In this document: in pieces, positions 47,520 through 56,135 of the stretch | Layout: each line of letters opens with the position of its first letter | Numbering within the stretch: the first letter of the stretch is position 1 | NCBI GenBank assembly: GCA_018432925.1 | Contig: JAHDSC010000021.1 | Coordinates: 1 to 64,000, forward strand | Direction: 5' to 3' | Source: Desulfobacterales bacterium | GTDB lineage: Bacteria; Desulfobacterota; Desulfobacteria; Desulfobacterales; JAHDSC01 | DNA: 64,000 nucleotides | Notes under the pieces: generated by a model | Told to the model about the DNA's origin: nothing | The model's database searches: none | What the model saw: the letters and a program-made list of their open reading frames with translations, nothing else | Translations under genes and position numbers: made by a program

Positions 47520-48854
47520 TTACAGAGATTCTTCGTTTTGTAAAGAACCCTGACCGGTTGCTTCCAGCACATTGAGCCACAGGTTGCCTGTCGGGTTAAC
47601 CTGTTTTCGTTTTCCGGCGGACGCGCTGATTGGCAGATGCACAAATTGATTGTTCCATCGACCGATCAGGAGTTTTGTTTTTCCTGCAAGTCCGGCATGA
47701 ACCGCCGCGCGTCCTAAAAAGCTGCAAAACACCCGGTCATTGGCATTTGCCGGCAAACTTCTTATTATATAGCTGGGATCGATGTATTTTAGAGCGATAT
47801 CTATTTCTCTGGTCTTGAAATAGGATGTTATCGATTCTTTCAAAAACAGTCCGATATCCTTCAGCCTGACATTGCCTGATTCGTCAAATTCTTTTTTGTT
47901 ATCTTTGAAAAACTTCTGTCCTGCTCCTTCGGCGGCAACGATTACCGCGTGCCGTCTGAGGCTTAGACGCTTTTCCAGGGCAGACAGAAAGCCGTTTGGA
48001 CCCTCGAGATCAAAATCGACCTCCGGTATCAGTACGAAATTTACATCCTGTTGGGCGAGTGAAGCCGTAGCGGCAATGAAACCGGAATGTCTTCCCATCA
48101 GCTTGATAAGACCGATTCCATTCGGATACCCTTCCGCTTCATTATGCGCTCCTTTGATTGCCTGGGTGGCTACGTCAACAGCCGTATCAAAACCAAAAGA
48201 CTGGGATACCAGGTGGATATCGTTATCAATGGTTTTGGGTATTCCAACGACACTGATTTTCAATCCTCTTTCTGCGATGTTATCCGCGATTTTGCTGGCC
48301 GCCATAAGCGTTCCGTCTCCACCGATCATAAAAAGGACGCCAATGTTCATTCTTTCGAGGCTGTCGACGATTTCTTCTATAGCCTGGGGGCCTCTCGAGG
48401 ATCCGAGAATCGAACCGCCCATTTTTGAGATATTGACAACGGAATCCGGTTTGAGTTCCATCACATCGTGACCGTATGATGGAATAAATCCCTGAAGACC
48501 GTAACGAATACCGTAAATATGCCGTACCCCATACCCGTAGTATAGTCCCAAAACAATCGACCGAATAATATCGTTCAGGCCGGGGCAAAGCCCGCCGCAT
48601 GTGACAAGTGCGCATCGGAGTTTGATCGGATCAAAGTAGATTTTATTTCTGGGCCCGGCCAGTTCAAATGAAGTGATCGTTTTGCCGGCCGTGATCGTTC
48701 TGCACAGGTTGTTTACATTGACGTCAATTGTGATCCGGTCATCTTCAGATACAAATCGGCTGATCGGAGTTGCGTTTCTCCATTTTTGAAGGGGAGAGGG
48801 TATTTTGGACTCTCCGAGAGTCGGTATTTTTGTTTCAATCCTATTGTAATCCAT
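47520..48854 (-). CDS. 6-phosphofructokinase (plant/protist-like group)
   Basis: The 444-residue enzyme phosphorylates fructose 6-phosphate. CGGLCPGLNDIIR, GGDGTLMAA and IPKTIDNDI are the key motifs. The residue at the ATP/PPi-discriminating site of GGDGT is Gly (ATP type), while the second site is Lys (IPKTIDND) as in PPi enzymes; this mix is known from ATP-dependent plant and trypanosome enzymes. An N-terminal extension of about 75 residues is present. It is the third gene of kdsD-dapA-like-pfk, 10 nt behind its neighbour, with aaaggg before the ATG. Confidence 0.88.
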   Translation of the reverse strand: MDYNRIETKIPTLGESKIPSPLQKWRNATPISRFVSEDDRITIDVNVNNLCRTITAGKTITSFELAGPRNKIYFDPIKLRCALVTCGGLCPGLNDIIRSIVLGLYYGYGVRHIYGIRYGLQGFIPSYGHDVMELKPDSVVNISKMGGSILGSSRGPQAIEEIVDSLERMNIGVLFMIGGDGTLMAASKIADNIAERGLKISVVGIPKTIDNDIHLVSQSFGFDTAVDVATQAIKGAHNEAEGYPNGIGLIKLMGRHSGFIAATASLAQQDVNFVLIPEVDFDLEGPNGFLSALEKRLSLRRHAVIVAAEGAGQKFFKDNKKEFDESGNVRLKDIGLFLKESITSYFKTREIDIALKYIDPSYIIRSLPANANDRVFCSFLGRAAVHAGLAGKTKLLIGRWNNQFVHLPISASAGKRKQVNPTGNLWLNVLEATGQGSLQNEESL

Positions 48855-48864
48855 GGCATCCCTT

Positions 48865-49824
48865 TCAAACGATACGGTAAGATTCCAAGAATGTTTTCAA
48901 ATTGTCCAGCCATTTTGGGCTTTCCGGTTTGCCCGGTAAGATCGTATGATCGCGTTCGATGATTCCGATTTCCCGGAGCATTCTTTTCATGTAATAAGCC
49001 GGTGCGCCGCTATACAATGAATAAAGGGAATGCAGCATGATGCCGGTTTCCCAAAGGCTTGACTGACGATTTGAATCGTATCCTCCGATGTTGGAACGAT
49101 GAAGTGAAGATTTTGTTATTTCATACCATTTTACAGGGGTTAAATTGCTTCCGCCCGCAACCACACCGCCCATGCCCGGGTTTTTTAAAAATACGATTTC
49201 ATCCCCGTCATAGAAAGTAAAATCATTACGAAACCGAACCGCAGCGTGATAGTTGAATGAACGCTTTAAATTTCCGGTGTATATAATGCCGTTTATTGCG
49301 GGGTGTTGTGCCATTTTTTTGAGGACAGCGGTCCGTATGTTTTTGTGCTTTACCTGGCGTTTGCACTCATGAACCAAGGCAGGGAGGTTTTCGATCACCA
49401 TGGGAAAGCGTGTCTGTGTCATGAGGTCCCGATACATTTGCGGAAGGCCTCTATTGCTGTGATATAAAAGAGGGCAGTCCACCCAGAATAGATTTCCGGG
49501 ATACTCGATGCGGTTTATAAAAGATTCCACATCTGCCATGAAGGTAAACGTATTTTCAAGATTTTGCCCGGTGATATTGATGAATACGGCGCGTCGTCCC
49601 CGTATCGTTTCAAGAGCCGATTCAACCAGATAATGTCGGGTATTTCCAGGAAGCAGATGTCCTTCTCCCCAGATTGGATCCGCAAGGAGTATCCCGTCGA
49701 CATGTCGCTCGATGTGGCCCAGAAGGCTTTCAAACGAGCGTAAATCAAGTGTATGATCCTCTTTCAAAGGTGTTATGACGGGGCAGATAAGGCCTTTTGG
49801 AGGTACTGGATATTTAGGTTCCAT
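48865..49824 (-). CDS. Dihydrodipicolinate synthase-fold protein lacking catalytic residues
   Basis: The 319-residue protein is clearly a DapA/N-acetylneuraminate lyase TIM barrel (GLICPVITPLKEDHTLD at the start, and matching secondary structure order). Against DapA by eye, the Schiff-base lysine is replaced in INGIIYTGNL, the tyrosine of the YNVPSRTG motif is Glu in IENLP, and the GTTGE threonines are gone (DPIWGEG). It should not form the normal Schiff base. Its ATG overlaps the kdsD stop by 11 nt, and pfk follows. Role unknown; a repurposed or regulatory barrel in Kdo/sugar metabolism is plausible. Confidence 0.72.
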   Translation of the reverse strand: MEPKYPVPPKGLICPVITPLKEDHTLDLRSFESLLGHIERHVDGILLADPIWGEGHLLPGNTRHYLVESALETIRGRRAVFINITGQNLENTFTFMADVESFINRIEYPGNLFWVDCPLLYHSNRGLPQMYRDLMTQTRFPMVIENLPALVHECKRQVKHKNIRTAVLKKMAQHPAINGIIYTGNLKRSFNYHAAVRFRNDFTFYDGDEIVFLKNPGMGGVVAGGSNLTPVKWYEITKSSLHRSNIGGYDSNRQSSLWETGIMLHSLYSLYSGAPAYYMKRMLREIGIIERDHTILPGKPESPKWLDNLKTFLESYRIV

Positions 49825-50788
49825 TGAATTTAAAACCGCCTTTGCCTAATATATCATGCAGATGTAAAATCCCTTGAACTTTTCCGGATGGACTGGTTAT
49901 CGGCAGTATCGTTATCTGGTATTTTTCCATCATATTCAGCGCGTCGTAAGCCGCAGTATTCGGACCGACGGTTCGAGGATTTTTGGTCATGGCATCTTCG
50001 GCCATCAACTCAAAAACAGGCGTTTTTTTAAGAATTAAACGCCGGATGTCTCCGTCGGTGATAATACCGACAAGGGTACGATCTTTTTTAACAACCAGCG
50101 TTGCGCCCAACTTAAGACAATCGATTTTACTGAGCGCCTCCTCCATTGTGGACCCAGCAAAAACATAAGGGACGGATTTCCCGGTTAACATCAAATCGCT
50201 GACTTTTTTGCAAAGCCGCTGCCCGAGGGCGCCGCCTGGGTGAAACCTTTTGAAATCGCTGGATTTGAATTTCTTTTTGTGAATCAGCACAACGGCAAGA
50301 GCATCGCCCATAGCGAGAAGCGCTGTGGTGCTGGCAGTGGGAGCAAGGCCTAAAGGGCAGGCTTCCCGCCCCACCCCGGTATCAATCACGAGATCGCTCA
50401 GGCCGGCCATTGTGGAAGTTTTATTGCCGGTAAAAGTAATAATTTTGCATCCGATTCTGCGAATGTTGGGTAGAAGGATGTTCAGTTCATCCGTTTCACC
50501 GCTGTTTGAAAGGGCTAAAAAGATGTCATCCGGGCATACGATACCCAAGTCTCCATGCATCGCCTCGACAGGATGCAAAAAAAAAGACCTTGTCCCGGTG
50601 CTGTTAAGCGTGGCCACGATTTTCTGCCCCACGAGGCCGGATTTTCCGATACCTCCCACGATGACACGAACTTTGGTAGAATAGATAAGTTCAACCATTT
50701 GGGTGAAATTGTGGTCGATACGATCGATTAAATTAAGGATGCCTTCTGCTTCTATCTTGAGGACCTCAATTGCCTGTTTAATAATCAT
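49814..50788 (-). CDS. kdsD: D-arabinose 5-phosphate isomerase (KdsD/KpsF)
   Basis: The 324-residue isomerase turns ribulose 5-phosphate into arabinose 5-phosphate, the first step to Kdo of lipopolysaccharide. The SIS domain (GGIGKSG, HPVEAMHGDLG, SNSGETDEL) takes residues about 30-200, and two CBS domains follow (about 205-320, IITDGDIRR). ATG 50788 matches the usual start; a TTG at 50827 extends the frame without support. It heads the kdsD-dapA-like-pfk operon. Confidence 0.93.
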   Translation of the reverse strand: MIIKQAIEVLKIEAEGILNLIDRIDHNFTQMVELIYSTKVRVIVGGIGKSGLVGQKIVATLNSTGTRSFFLHPVEAMHGDLGIVCPDDIFLALSNSGETDELNILLPNIRRIGCKIITFTGNKTSTMAGLSDLVIDTGVGREACPLGLAPTASTTALLAMGDALAVVLIHKKKFKSSDFKRFHPGGALGQRLCKKVSDLMLTGKSVPYVFAGSTMEEALSKIDCLKLGATLVVKKDRTLVGIITDGDIRRLILKKTPVFELMAEDAMTKNPRTVGPNTAAYDALNMMEKYQITILPITSPSGKVQGILHLHDILGKGGFKFNGT

Positions 50789-50965
50789 AGACCCGTAGTT
50801 TCCCGTGCGTGTTTTTCGATCCTGCAAAATCGTTTTTGTAAATTTATGTCGATCCGTGAATATGTCCGGGATCGTATATTACTCCAGAGAAGGAAATCAA
50901 AAATATACCCTTTTATATAGGCAAGCTTGGCAATTTTTAAATCAAAAATCAAGCGCTCTTTTTAT

Positions 50966-51086
50966 GAAACTCCCGCAGAATACCCCGTCATTTATGGCGG
51001 GGATGAATGCGGTGCAGGAGTAAGGGGGATGCAATCCCCATCCTTGCCCTTTTCAAGAAGCCCCGCCTTTTAAGGCGGGGAGTTTC
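50966..51086. mobile_element. Structured 121-bp element resembling a TnpB/IS605-type end or RNA
   Basis: The element is bounded by gaaactccc and its complement ggggagtttc. It contains three further stems: accccgtc/ggcgggga, gggggatg/catcccc-like (gggggatgcaatcccc), and ccccgcc/ggcgggg. Such nested GC-rich ends with aagccccgcc..ggcgggga are known at the ends of IS200/IS605-type (TnpB) elements. No tnpB remains. It is either an IS-end remnant/MITE or a free-standing structured RNA. Confidence 0.5.
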
Positions 51087-51284
51087 ACTGAAAAACAGGC
51101 GCCTTGCATCTACAAAAAATTCTCTGGAGTTTTTATCTGTATCTTCATCCTTATGGATCGATGCCCTCCGATCGTTGCAACGGGAATCTTCAGCAGTGGA
51201 GACTTTTCACCGATTTTTGAATTCGTTTGCGGATACAAATCAGAGCAATATTCGTAGAAAGGGTTGATTTTCGCTACATTTGAC

Positions 51285-51313
51285 TTGACAAGCTAAAATT
51301 GGAAGATTATATT
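51285..51313 (+). promoter_or_regulatory. Strong sigma70-type promoter of PxxKW gene
   Basis: TTGACA at 51285-51290 and TATATT at 51308-51313 are separated by exactly 17 bp, a 6/6 and 5/6 match. It lies about 75 bp upstream of the start of the cysteine-rich protein gene. This is the best promoter in the window and suggests high expression. Confidence 0.72.
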
Positions 51314-51388
51314 TTTTTGCTTTATTATTCGGGCATAAAAATACCGGGCTTTCTTTGAATTTAGTAAAACCGAAAGGGGGTGATTAAA

Positions 51389-51667
51389 TTGGAATGCGCA
51401 ACGATTAAAAAAGGTATGAATTGTCCTTTTATGACTTCAAAGGGATGTTCCTACAATGGCGGAAGCTGCCGTGAGATTGTAGAGCAGTGTAAGGGATGCA
51501 ATCGCGTTATGGAGGTTTCTTCTGGTTTCTATTGCGCGGCTTTTCCCGATCCTTCGTTAAAGTGGAAAAACGGAAAATGCAACCTCGCATCTCATGTGGC
51601 TTCAGCTTCTGCCTCAACCACTGTGAAGCTCAATCCGTTGAAGGCTTCCAAGAGAGGGAGTAAGTAA
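51389..51667 (+). CDS. PxxKW-type cysteine-rich small protein
   Basis: The 92-residue protein carries eight or more cysteines (C at about 2, 11, 19, 26, 33, 36, 48, 61) and the PSLKW element (PxxKW) that names this small family of Deltaproteobacteria. The cysteine pattern suggests metal binding or redox. The start is a TTG at 51389, right behind aggggg-tgat, an almost perfect match to the 16S anti-Shine-Dalgarno sequence; GTG at 51380 lies inside that site. The gene has its own promoter and terminator, so it is a strongly expressed single unit. Function unknown. Confidence 0.85.
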   Translation: MECATIKKGMNCPFMTSKGCSYNGGSCREIVEQCKGCNRVMEVSSGFYCAAFPDPSLKWKNGKCNLASHVASASASTTVKLNPLKASKRGSK

Positions 51668-51689
51668 TGCGGCTCTCTATCCATCCGTG

Positions 51690-51722
51690 AAAAACCCCGC
51701 ACAACTTCGGTGCGGGGTTTTT
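51690..51722 (+). terminator. Rho-independent terminator of PxxKW gene
   Basis: accccgcac and gtgcggggt form a stem with a short loop (aacttcg), followed by a run of five T and preceded by a run of A. This is a textbook intrinsic terminator about 22 nt beyond the stop; the A-rich left flank means it can work in both directions. Confidence 0.9.
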
Positions 51723-51778
51723 GTCTATCGCCCATCGACAAAACTTTCTCATCCTCTTGATTTTTCATATTTTTTCCC

Positions 51779-51806
51779 TTGACAGGATTCCGGTCAAAAC
51801 TGTAAA
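51779..51806 (+). promoter_or_regulatory. Candidate promoter of aminotransferase gene
   Basis: TTGACA (51779-51784) with a TGTAAA -10 (51801-51806, 4 of 6) at 16-bp spacing lies about 65 bp upstream of the aminotransferase ATG. Confidence 0.4.
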
Positions 51807-51869
51807 AGTCACCGTTATTCGCAATCGCTCAAAAATTTTAGAAAGTTATCAGTTAGGGGAGTCGGATTT

Positions 51870-53186
51870 ATGGATCCCATTGCAGAACAACTCAACCAGA
51901 TTATTAAAAAAGAAAATCCATATATTATAGAGATGCTGTCTGATATCGGGAAAAATCTTTTTTTCCCGAAAGGCATCCTGATCCAAAGTGCAGAGGCATC
52001 GAAAAGAGCACACCGTTTAAACGCGACTATCGGAATTGCCACGGAGCAGGGAGAAATTATGTGCTTTCCCTCTGTCATGGAAAAAATGGAGGGTATTCGG
52101 CCGGAAGAAGCCCTTACGTATGCTTCGTCTTTCGGTCTGCCTGCATTAAGAAAAATTTGGCAGGATTCGATGTTTCAGAAAAATCCTTCTCTGAAGAATA
52201 AGGCGATCAGTCTGCCCGTGGTAACCTGCGGAATTACTCACGCCGTGGATGTTTTCGGAGATCTCTGGGTTGATCCGGGCGATGTGATTATCCTGCCGGA
52301 AATGATATGGGCAAATTATAAAATGATATTAAATCTCAGAAAGGGTGCGCGGATCAGCCAATATAAGATGTTTACAAAAGACCGAGGTTTCAATCTCTCG
52401 GCTTTTGAGGAACTGATAAAAAAAGAGGCTCAGAGAAATGACAAGATTATTGTTCTGCTGAATTTTCCCCATAATCCCACCGGCTATACCGTGGCGGAAA
52501 ACGAGGGAAAGCGCATCGTCGAGATTTTGACGGGCTTTGCGGAAAACGGTACAAACCTTGTTGTTCTGACCGATGATGCCTATTTCGGGCTTTTTTACGA
52601 AAAGGAAAGCTTGCAGGAATCGCTTTTTGCTCTTCTTTGTGATCGACATCCGAGGTTACTTGCCGTAAAAGTAGACGGCGCCACAAAGGAAAATTTTGCC
52701 TGGGGATTACGGGTTGGTTTTATCACCTATGGATGCAGCACCGAAGGCGACCCATCATCCGTATACGAAGCGCTTGAAAAAAAGACGGCGGGATGCGTAA
52801 GAGGATCCGTTTCCAACGCCTCCCATCTGGGGCAGTCAATTGTGCTGAGATCCATGCAGGATGAAAAGTATCCGAACGAAAAACAGGAAAAATTCGGAAT
52901 CCTTAAAAAACGGGCGATGCGTCTGAGACAGGTCCTTCAGGATCCCAAGTATAAGGATGCCTGGGATGTTTATCCTTTTAATTCCGGCTACTTCCTTTGC
53001 ATTCGGCTGAAATCCGTGGATGCTGAAAAACTTCGGGCGCATGTTTTGGAAAAATACGGAGTCGGGCTTATTTCTCTTGGAAAAGAAAATATAAGGATCG
53101 CGTTTTCATGCCTCGAAGAGAGTGACATACGCATTCTGTTTGATATTATTCTTCAAGGAGTAGAAGATCTCAAAAACGCTGAATAG
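51870..53186 (+). CDS. PLP-dependent aminotransferase class I/II
   Basis: The 438-residue fold-type I aminotransferase shows LNFPHNPTGYTV, VVLTDDAYFGLFYE and the PLP lysine in KVDGATKENFAWGLRVGF. It is somewhat longer than aspartate aminotransferases and its N-terminus is divergent, so the substrate pair cannot be assigned. A ribosome binding site aggggag lies about 9 nt before the ATG. The ClC channel gene starts 3 nt after its stop, forming an operon. Confidence 0.85.
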   Translation: MDPIAEQLNQIIKKENPYIIEMLSDIGKNLFFPKGILIQSAEASKRAHRLNATIGIATEQGEIMCFPSVMEKMEGIRPEEALTYASSFGLPALRKIWQDSMFQKNPSLKNKAISLPVVTCGITHAVDVFGDLWVDPGDVIILPEMIWANYKMILNLRKGARISQYKMFTKDRGFNLSAFEELIKKEAQRNDKIIVLLNFPHNPTGYTVAENEGKRIVEILTGFAENGTNLVVLTDDAYFGLFYEKESLQESLFALLCDRHPRLLAVKVDGATKENFAWGLRVGFITYGCSTEGDPSSVYEALEKKTAGCVRGSVSNASHLGQSIVLRSMQDEKYPNEKQEKFGILKKRAMRLRQVLQDPKYKDAWDVYPFNSGYFLCIRLKSVDAEKLRAHVLEKYGVGLISLGKENIRIAFSCLEESDIRILFDIILQGVEDLKNAE

Positions 53187-53189
53187 ATA

Positions 53190-55007
53190 ATGACAATTTC
53201 AGCTCGATTGAAAAAATGGTTTGCTTCATTCGCCGCCAAAGAGAGATCGATCCATATCGCCCATGCGGGCAAATGGGCTTTTTATTTTATACTCATTGGC
53301 ATCATAGCCGGTTTCGGCTCGATTGTTTTCCATTATCTTTGCCAAATCGGCAGTCATTATTTTCTTGATGTCGCAGCCGGCTACCGTCCGCCCACCCCTG
53401 CCGGAGAACAGCATCTGATCCCAACCACGAATCATCCCTTTAACCGTTGGATTCTTCTCGTTTTACCGGCTTTTGGAGGTATTCTCAGCGGATGGCTTGT
53501 CTACACATTTGCCCCGGAAGCAGAAGGCCACGGCACCGATGCCGCCATTGATGCATACCACAACAAAGGGGGATTCATACGCGGCAGGGTACCCATTATT
53601 AAAACCATCGCTTCGGCCATTACGCTGACCTCCGGGGGTTCCGGAGGAAGGGAGGGGCCGATTGCTCAAATCGGAGCTGGATTTGGGTCTTTTCTGGCCA
53701 CAAGCCTGAAGTTGTCGCCACGAGAACGGCGGATCATGATGGCAGCCGGGATTGGAGCCGGCGTCGGAAGCATTTTCCGGGCTCCATTGGCGGGCGCTCT
53801 CTTTGCCGCCGAGGTGCTGTACAGGGATCCGGAATTTGAATCCGAAGTAATCATGCCTGCCGGAATTTCTTCCGTCGTGGCGTATTGTTTGTTTTGCCTG
53901 GTGTACGGTTGGGGTTCTCTTTTCGATTCACCGGATTTTGTGTTCAGCAATCCATTGGAATTGGGCCCTTACTTGGTTCTTGCTCTTGTTCTTGTCGGCA
54001 TGGCCGTTTTCTATATTAAATCCTTTTACGGAGTTACCCGCCTTTTTAAATCCGTGCATATTCCCAATCACATGAAGCCAGCTATCGGAGGGCTTTGCAC
54101 GGGAATGATCGGTTTTTTTTTGCCTCAAACACTTTCTTTCGGGTATGGTTATGCCCAGCAGGCGCTTTATAACGAGCTTTCGATTTTGGTTTTGTTTTTT
54201 CTTGCGGTTGGAAAAGTACTTACTACATCTTTTTCCATCGGATCCGGTGGGAGCGGAGGCGTTTTTGGTCCTTCAATTGTCATAGGCGGTGCAACGGGAG
54301 GGGTGGTTGGAAAAGTGTTTTATCAAATTATGCCGGGCGTGGTAACGGAACCCGGGGCATTTGTGGTTGTCGGCATGGCTGGTTTTTTCACCGCTGTCTC
54401 CAACACCCCGATTTCAACCATTATTTTTGTTTGTGAAATGACCAATTCATATCACCTGCTTCTGCCAAGCCTTCTGGTATGTTCGGTTTCTTACCTTGCG
54501 GCTCAAAAATGGACGATCTATAGCAAACAGGTGAAAAGCAAAATTGACTCGCCTGCGCATACCGGAGATTTCTTCGTGGATGTTTTGCAGAGCATTCGGG
54601 TGAGGGATTTGATGCATTTGGTCAAAAAGGTCAATCTAATTCCCCAGGATATGACCTTCAGGGATTTCAAGGGCTATTTTTCCCAGACCAAGCAGCATTA
54701 TTTTCCGGTGATGGATCAAAAGAAAAGACTGATCGCAATATTTTCCAGCACGGATGTCAGGAGCGTGCTTTTTTCGCCGGAAATTGAATCGCTCGTCGTA
54801 ATGAAGGATATCGGTACTTCTGAAATCATTGTTACAACCCCTTCGGATGATCTGAATGCGGTTCTTAAAAAGTTTACCATAAAAAACATTGATAGCCTTC
54901 CCGTGGTTAAGGAGGATGATTATGGTACATTGATCGGGATGCTGAACCGGAGAGAAGTGATTTCTTTTTACAACCAGCAGATTCAGAAAATCAAAAATAA
55001 GGATTGA
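53190..55007 (+). CDS. ClC-type chloride channel/antiporter with CBS domains
   Basis: The 605-residue membrane protein has the ClC selectivity motifs GSGGREGPIAQIG (with the gating Glu of GREGP) and GSGGSGGVFGPS, and about twelve or more helices up to residue 450. A C-terminal tandem CBS region (about 465-600, LMHLVKKVNLIPQDM and SEIIVTTPSDDLNAVL) follows, expected to sense adenine nucleotides. Both an H+/Cl- antiporter and a channel are possible. It is the second gene of the aminotransferase operon. Confidence 0.92.
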   Translation: MTISARLKKWFASFAAKERSIHIAHAGKWAFYFILIGIIAGFGSIVFHYLCQIGSHYFLDVAAGYRPPTPAGEQHLIPTTNHPFNRWILLVLPAFGGILSGWLVYTFAPEAEGHGTDAAIDAYHNKGGFIRGRVPIIKTIASAITLTSGGSGGREGPIAQIGAGFGSFLATSLKLSPRERRIMMAAGIGAGVGSIFRAPLAGALFAAEVLYRDPEFESEVIMPAGISSVVAYCLFCLVYGWGSLFDSPDFVFSNPLELGPYLVLALVLVGMAVFYIKSFYGVTRLFKSVHIPNHMKPAIGGLCTGMIGFFLPQTLSFGYGYAQQALYNELSILVLFFLAVGKVLTTSFSIGSGGSGGVFGPSIVIGGATGGVVGKVFYQIMPGVVTEPGAFVVVGMAGFFTAVSNTPISTIIFVCEMTNSYHLLLPSLLVCSVSYLAAQKWTIYSKQVKSKIDSPAHTGDFFVDVLQSIRVRDLMHLVKKVNLIPQDMTFRDFKGYFSQTKQHYFPVMDQKKRLIAIFSSTDVRSVLFSPEIESLVVMKDIGTSEIIVTTPSDDLNAVLKKFTIKNIDSLPVVKEDDYGTLIGMLNRREVISFYNQQIQKIKNKD

Positions 55008-55152
55008 AGCATGCTTGGCTGGAACATGCGAAGGCACCTCCGGGCAAGAGATTGAGTGATTGTCTGAAGCAAGGCAGGTACGTACAGCAAGGTTCAAGGA
55101 TTCATTCGTCGGCATGGATGGGTTTGGCAGCCTATCTTACACTATTTTTGGG

Positions 55153-55896
55153 TTAATACTGGACATTCATGAGAAACAATCCATGGGCGGGTGCCGTTGC
55201 ACCGGCCCGGCCGCGATTTTTTGATAGAAGTATTTCCCTGAAACCATCCGGGGTGATTTCGCCGAATCCAACATCAACGAGAGTACCTACAATATTTCGT
55301 ACCATATACCGCAAGAAACCGTCGGCTCTGATCGTAAAAACAAGATGCCCTGTTGTGCAATCATCGATAAGATTTGCCTCCATGATACACCTTGTCGTAT
55401 GGGATCTGGGGCTTCCGGCGGCTTCAAAGGCTTTAAAGTCGTGAGTGCCGATAATATGAACGATTGCCGACCGCATGGCTTCCACATCAAGTCGCTTTCG
55501 AACAAACCAGGCATATTGCCGACAGATCGCGGCAGGAATTGACCGGTTCAATATGCGATATTGATACGTCTTGCTTTTTGCGTTGTATCGTGCGTGAAAC
55601 ATTTTATCCACTTGGGTACAGCTTGTAATTATGATATCTTCCGGAAGAAGGCTGTTGAGTCCACGCTGAAGAATTTCAGGAGTTAACCCGGTGTCACAGA
55701 AAAAATTTGCTACCTGGCCGAAGGCATGCACCCCTGCATCGGTCCTTCCCGCAGCGATCAGGCGGACTTTTGTTCCGGTCATGGTGAAAAGCCTCTGCTC
55801 GATTTCTCCTTGAATGGTAGAATCGTTCCTTTGGATCTGCCAACCATGGTAGGAACTGCCGTCGTACTCAATGATGAGTTTAAAATTTTTCAGCAT
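55153..55896 (-). CDS. truA: tRNA pseudouridine(38-40) synthase TruA
   Basis: The 247-residue enzyme forms pseudouridine at positions 38-40 of the tRNA anticodon stem-loop. YDGSSYHGWQIQ, the catalytic Asp in AAGRTDAGVHAFGQV, and FLRYMVRNIVGTL near the end are intact. Length is normal. It is convergent with the ClC gene and divergent from argJ. Confidence 0.95.
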   Translation of the reverse strand: MLKNFKLIIEYDGSSYHGWQIQRNDSTIQGEIEQRLFTMTGTKVRLIAAGRTDAGVHAFGQVANFFCDTGLTPEILQRGLNSLLPEDIIITSCTQVDKMFHARYNAKSKTYQYRILNRSIPAAICRQYAWFVRKRLDVEAMRSAIVHIIGTHDFKAFEAAGSPRSHTTRCIMEANLIDDCTTGHLVFTIRADGFLRYMVRNIVGTLVDVGFGEITPDGFREILLSKNRGRAGATAPAHGLFLMNVQY

Positions 55897-56020
55897 CTGT
55901 TGTTCCGTTCAGACTCCGATCGGTTTTATTTGTATGTGAGCATTTTTTATAAAATCTTTAACTTCTTTCCCTATATCCGATGCGGGAGCTTCCTAAAATG
56001 AAAGATGGATGAAACCATCA

Positions 56021-56050
56021 AATTGACAATCCCGGCGCCTTTTGTCAATT
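56021..56050. promoter_or_regulatory. Inverted repeat between truA and argJ
   Basis: aattgacaa (56021-56029) and ttgtcaatt (56042-56050) are perfect 9-bp complements 12 bp apart, in the divergent truA-argJ promoter region. Each arm contains TTGACA, so it may mask or be bound at the promoter. It does not match an ArgR box. Confidence 0.4.
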
Positions 56051-56135
56051 CAAAAACAGCCGGAGCTTAAATCGGCGGAACGCCGGATAAAGCGAATATT
56101 TTTTTAAACATGATAAGAAACAGGAATTAAGAATT

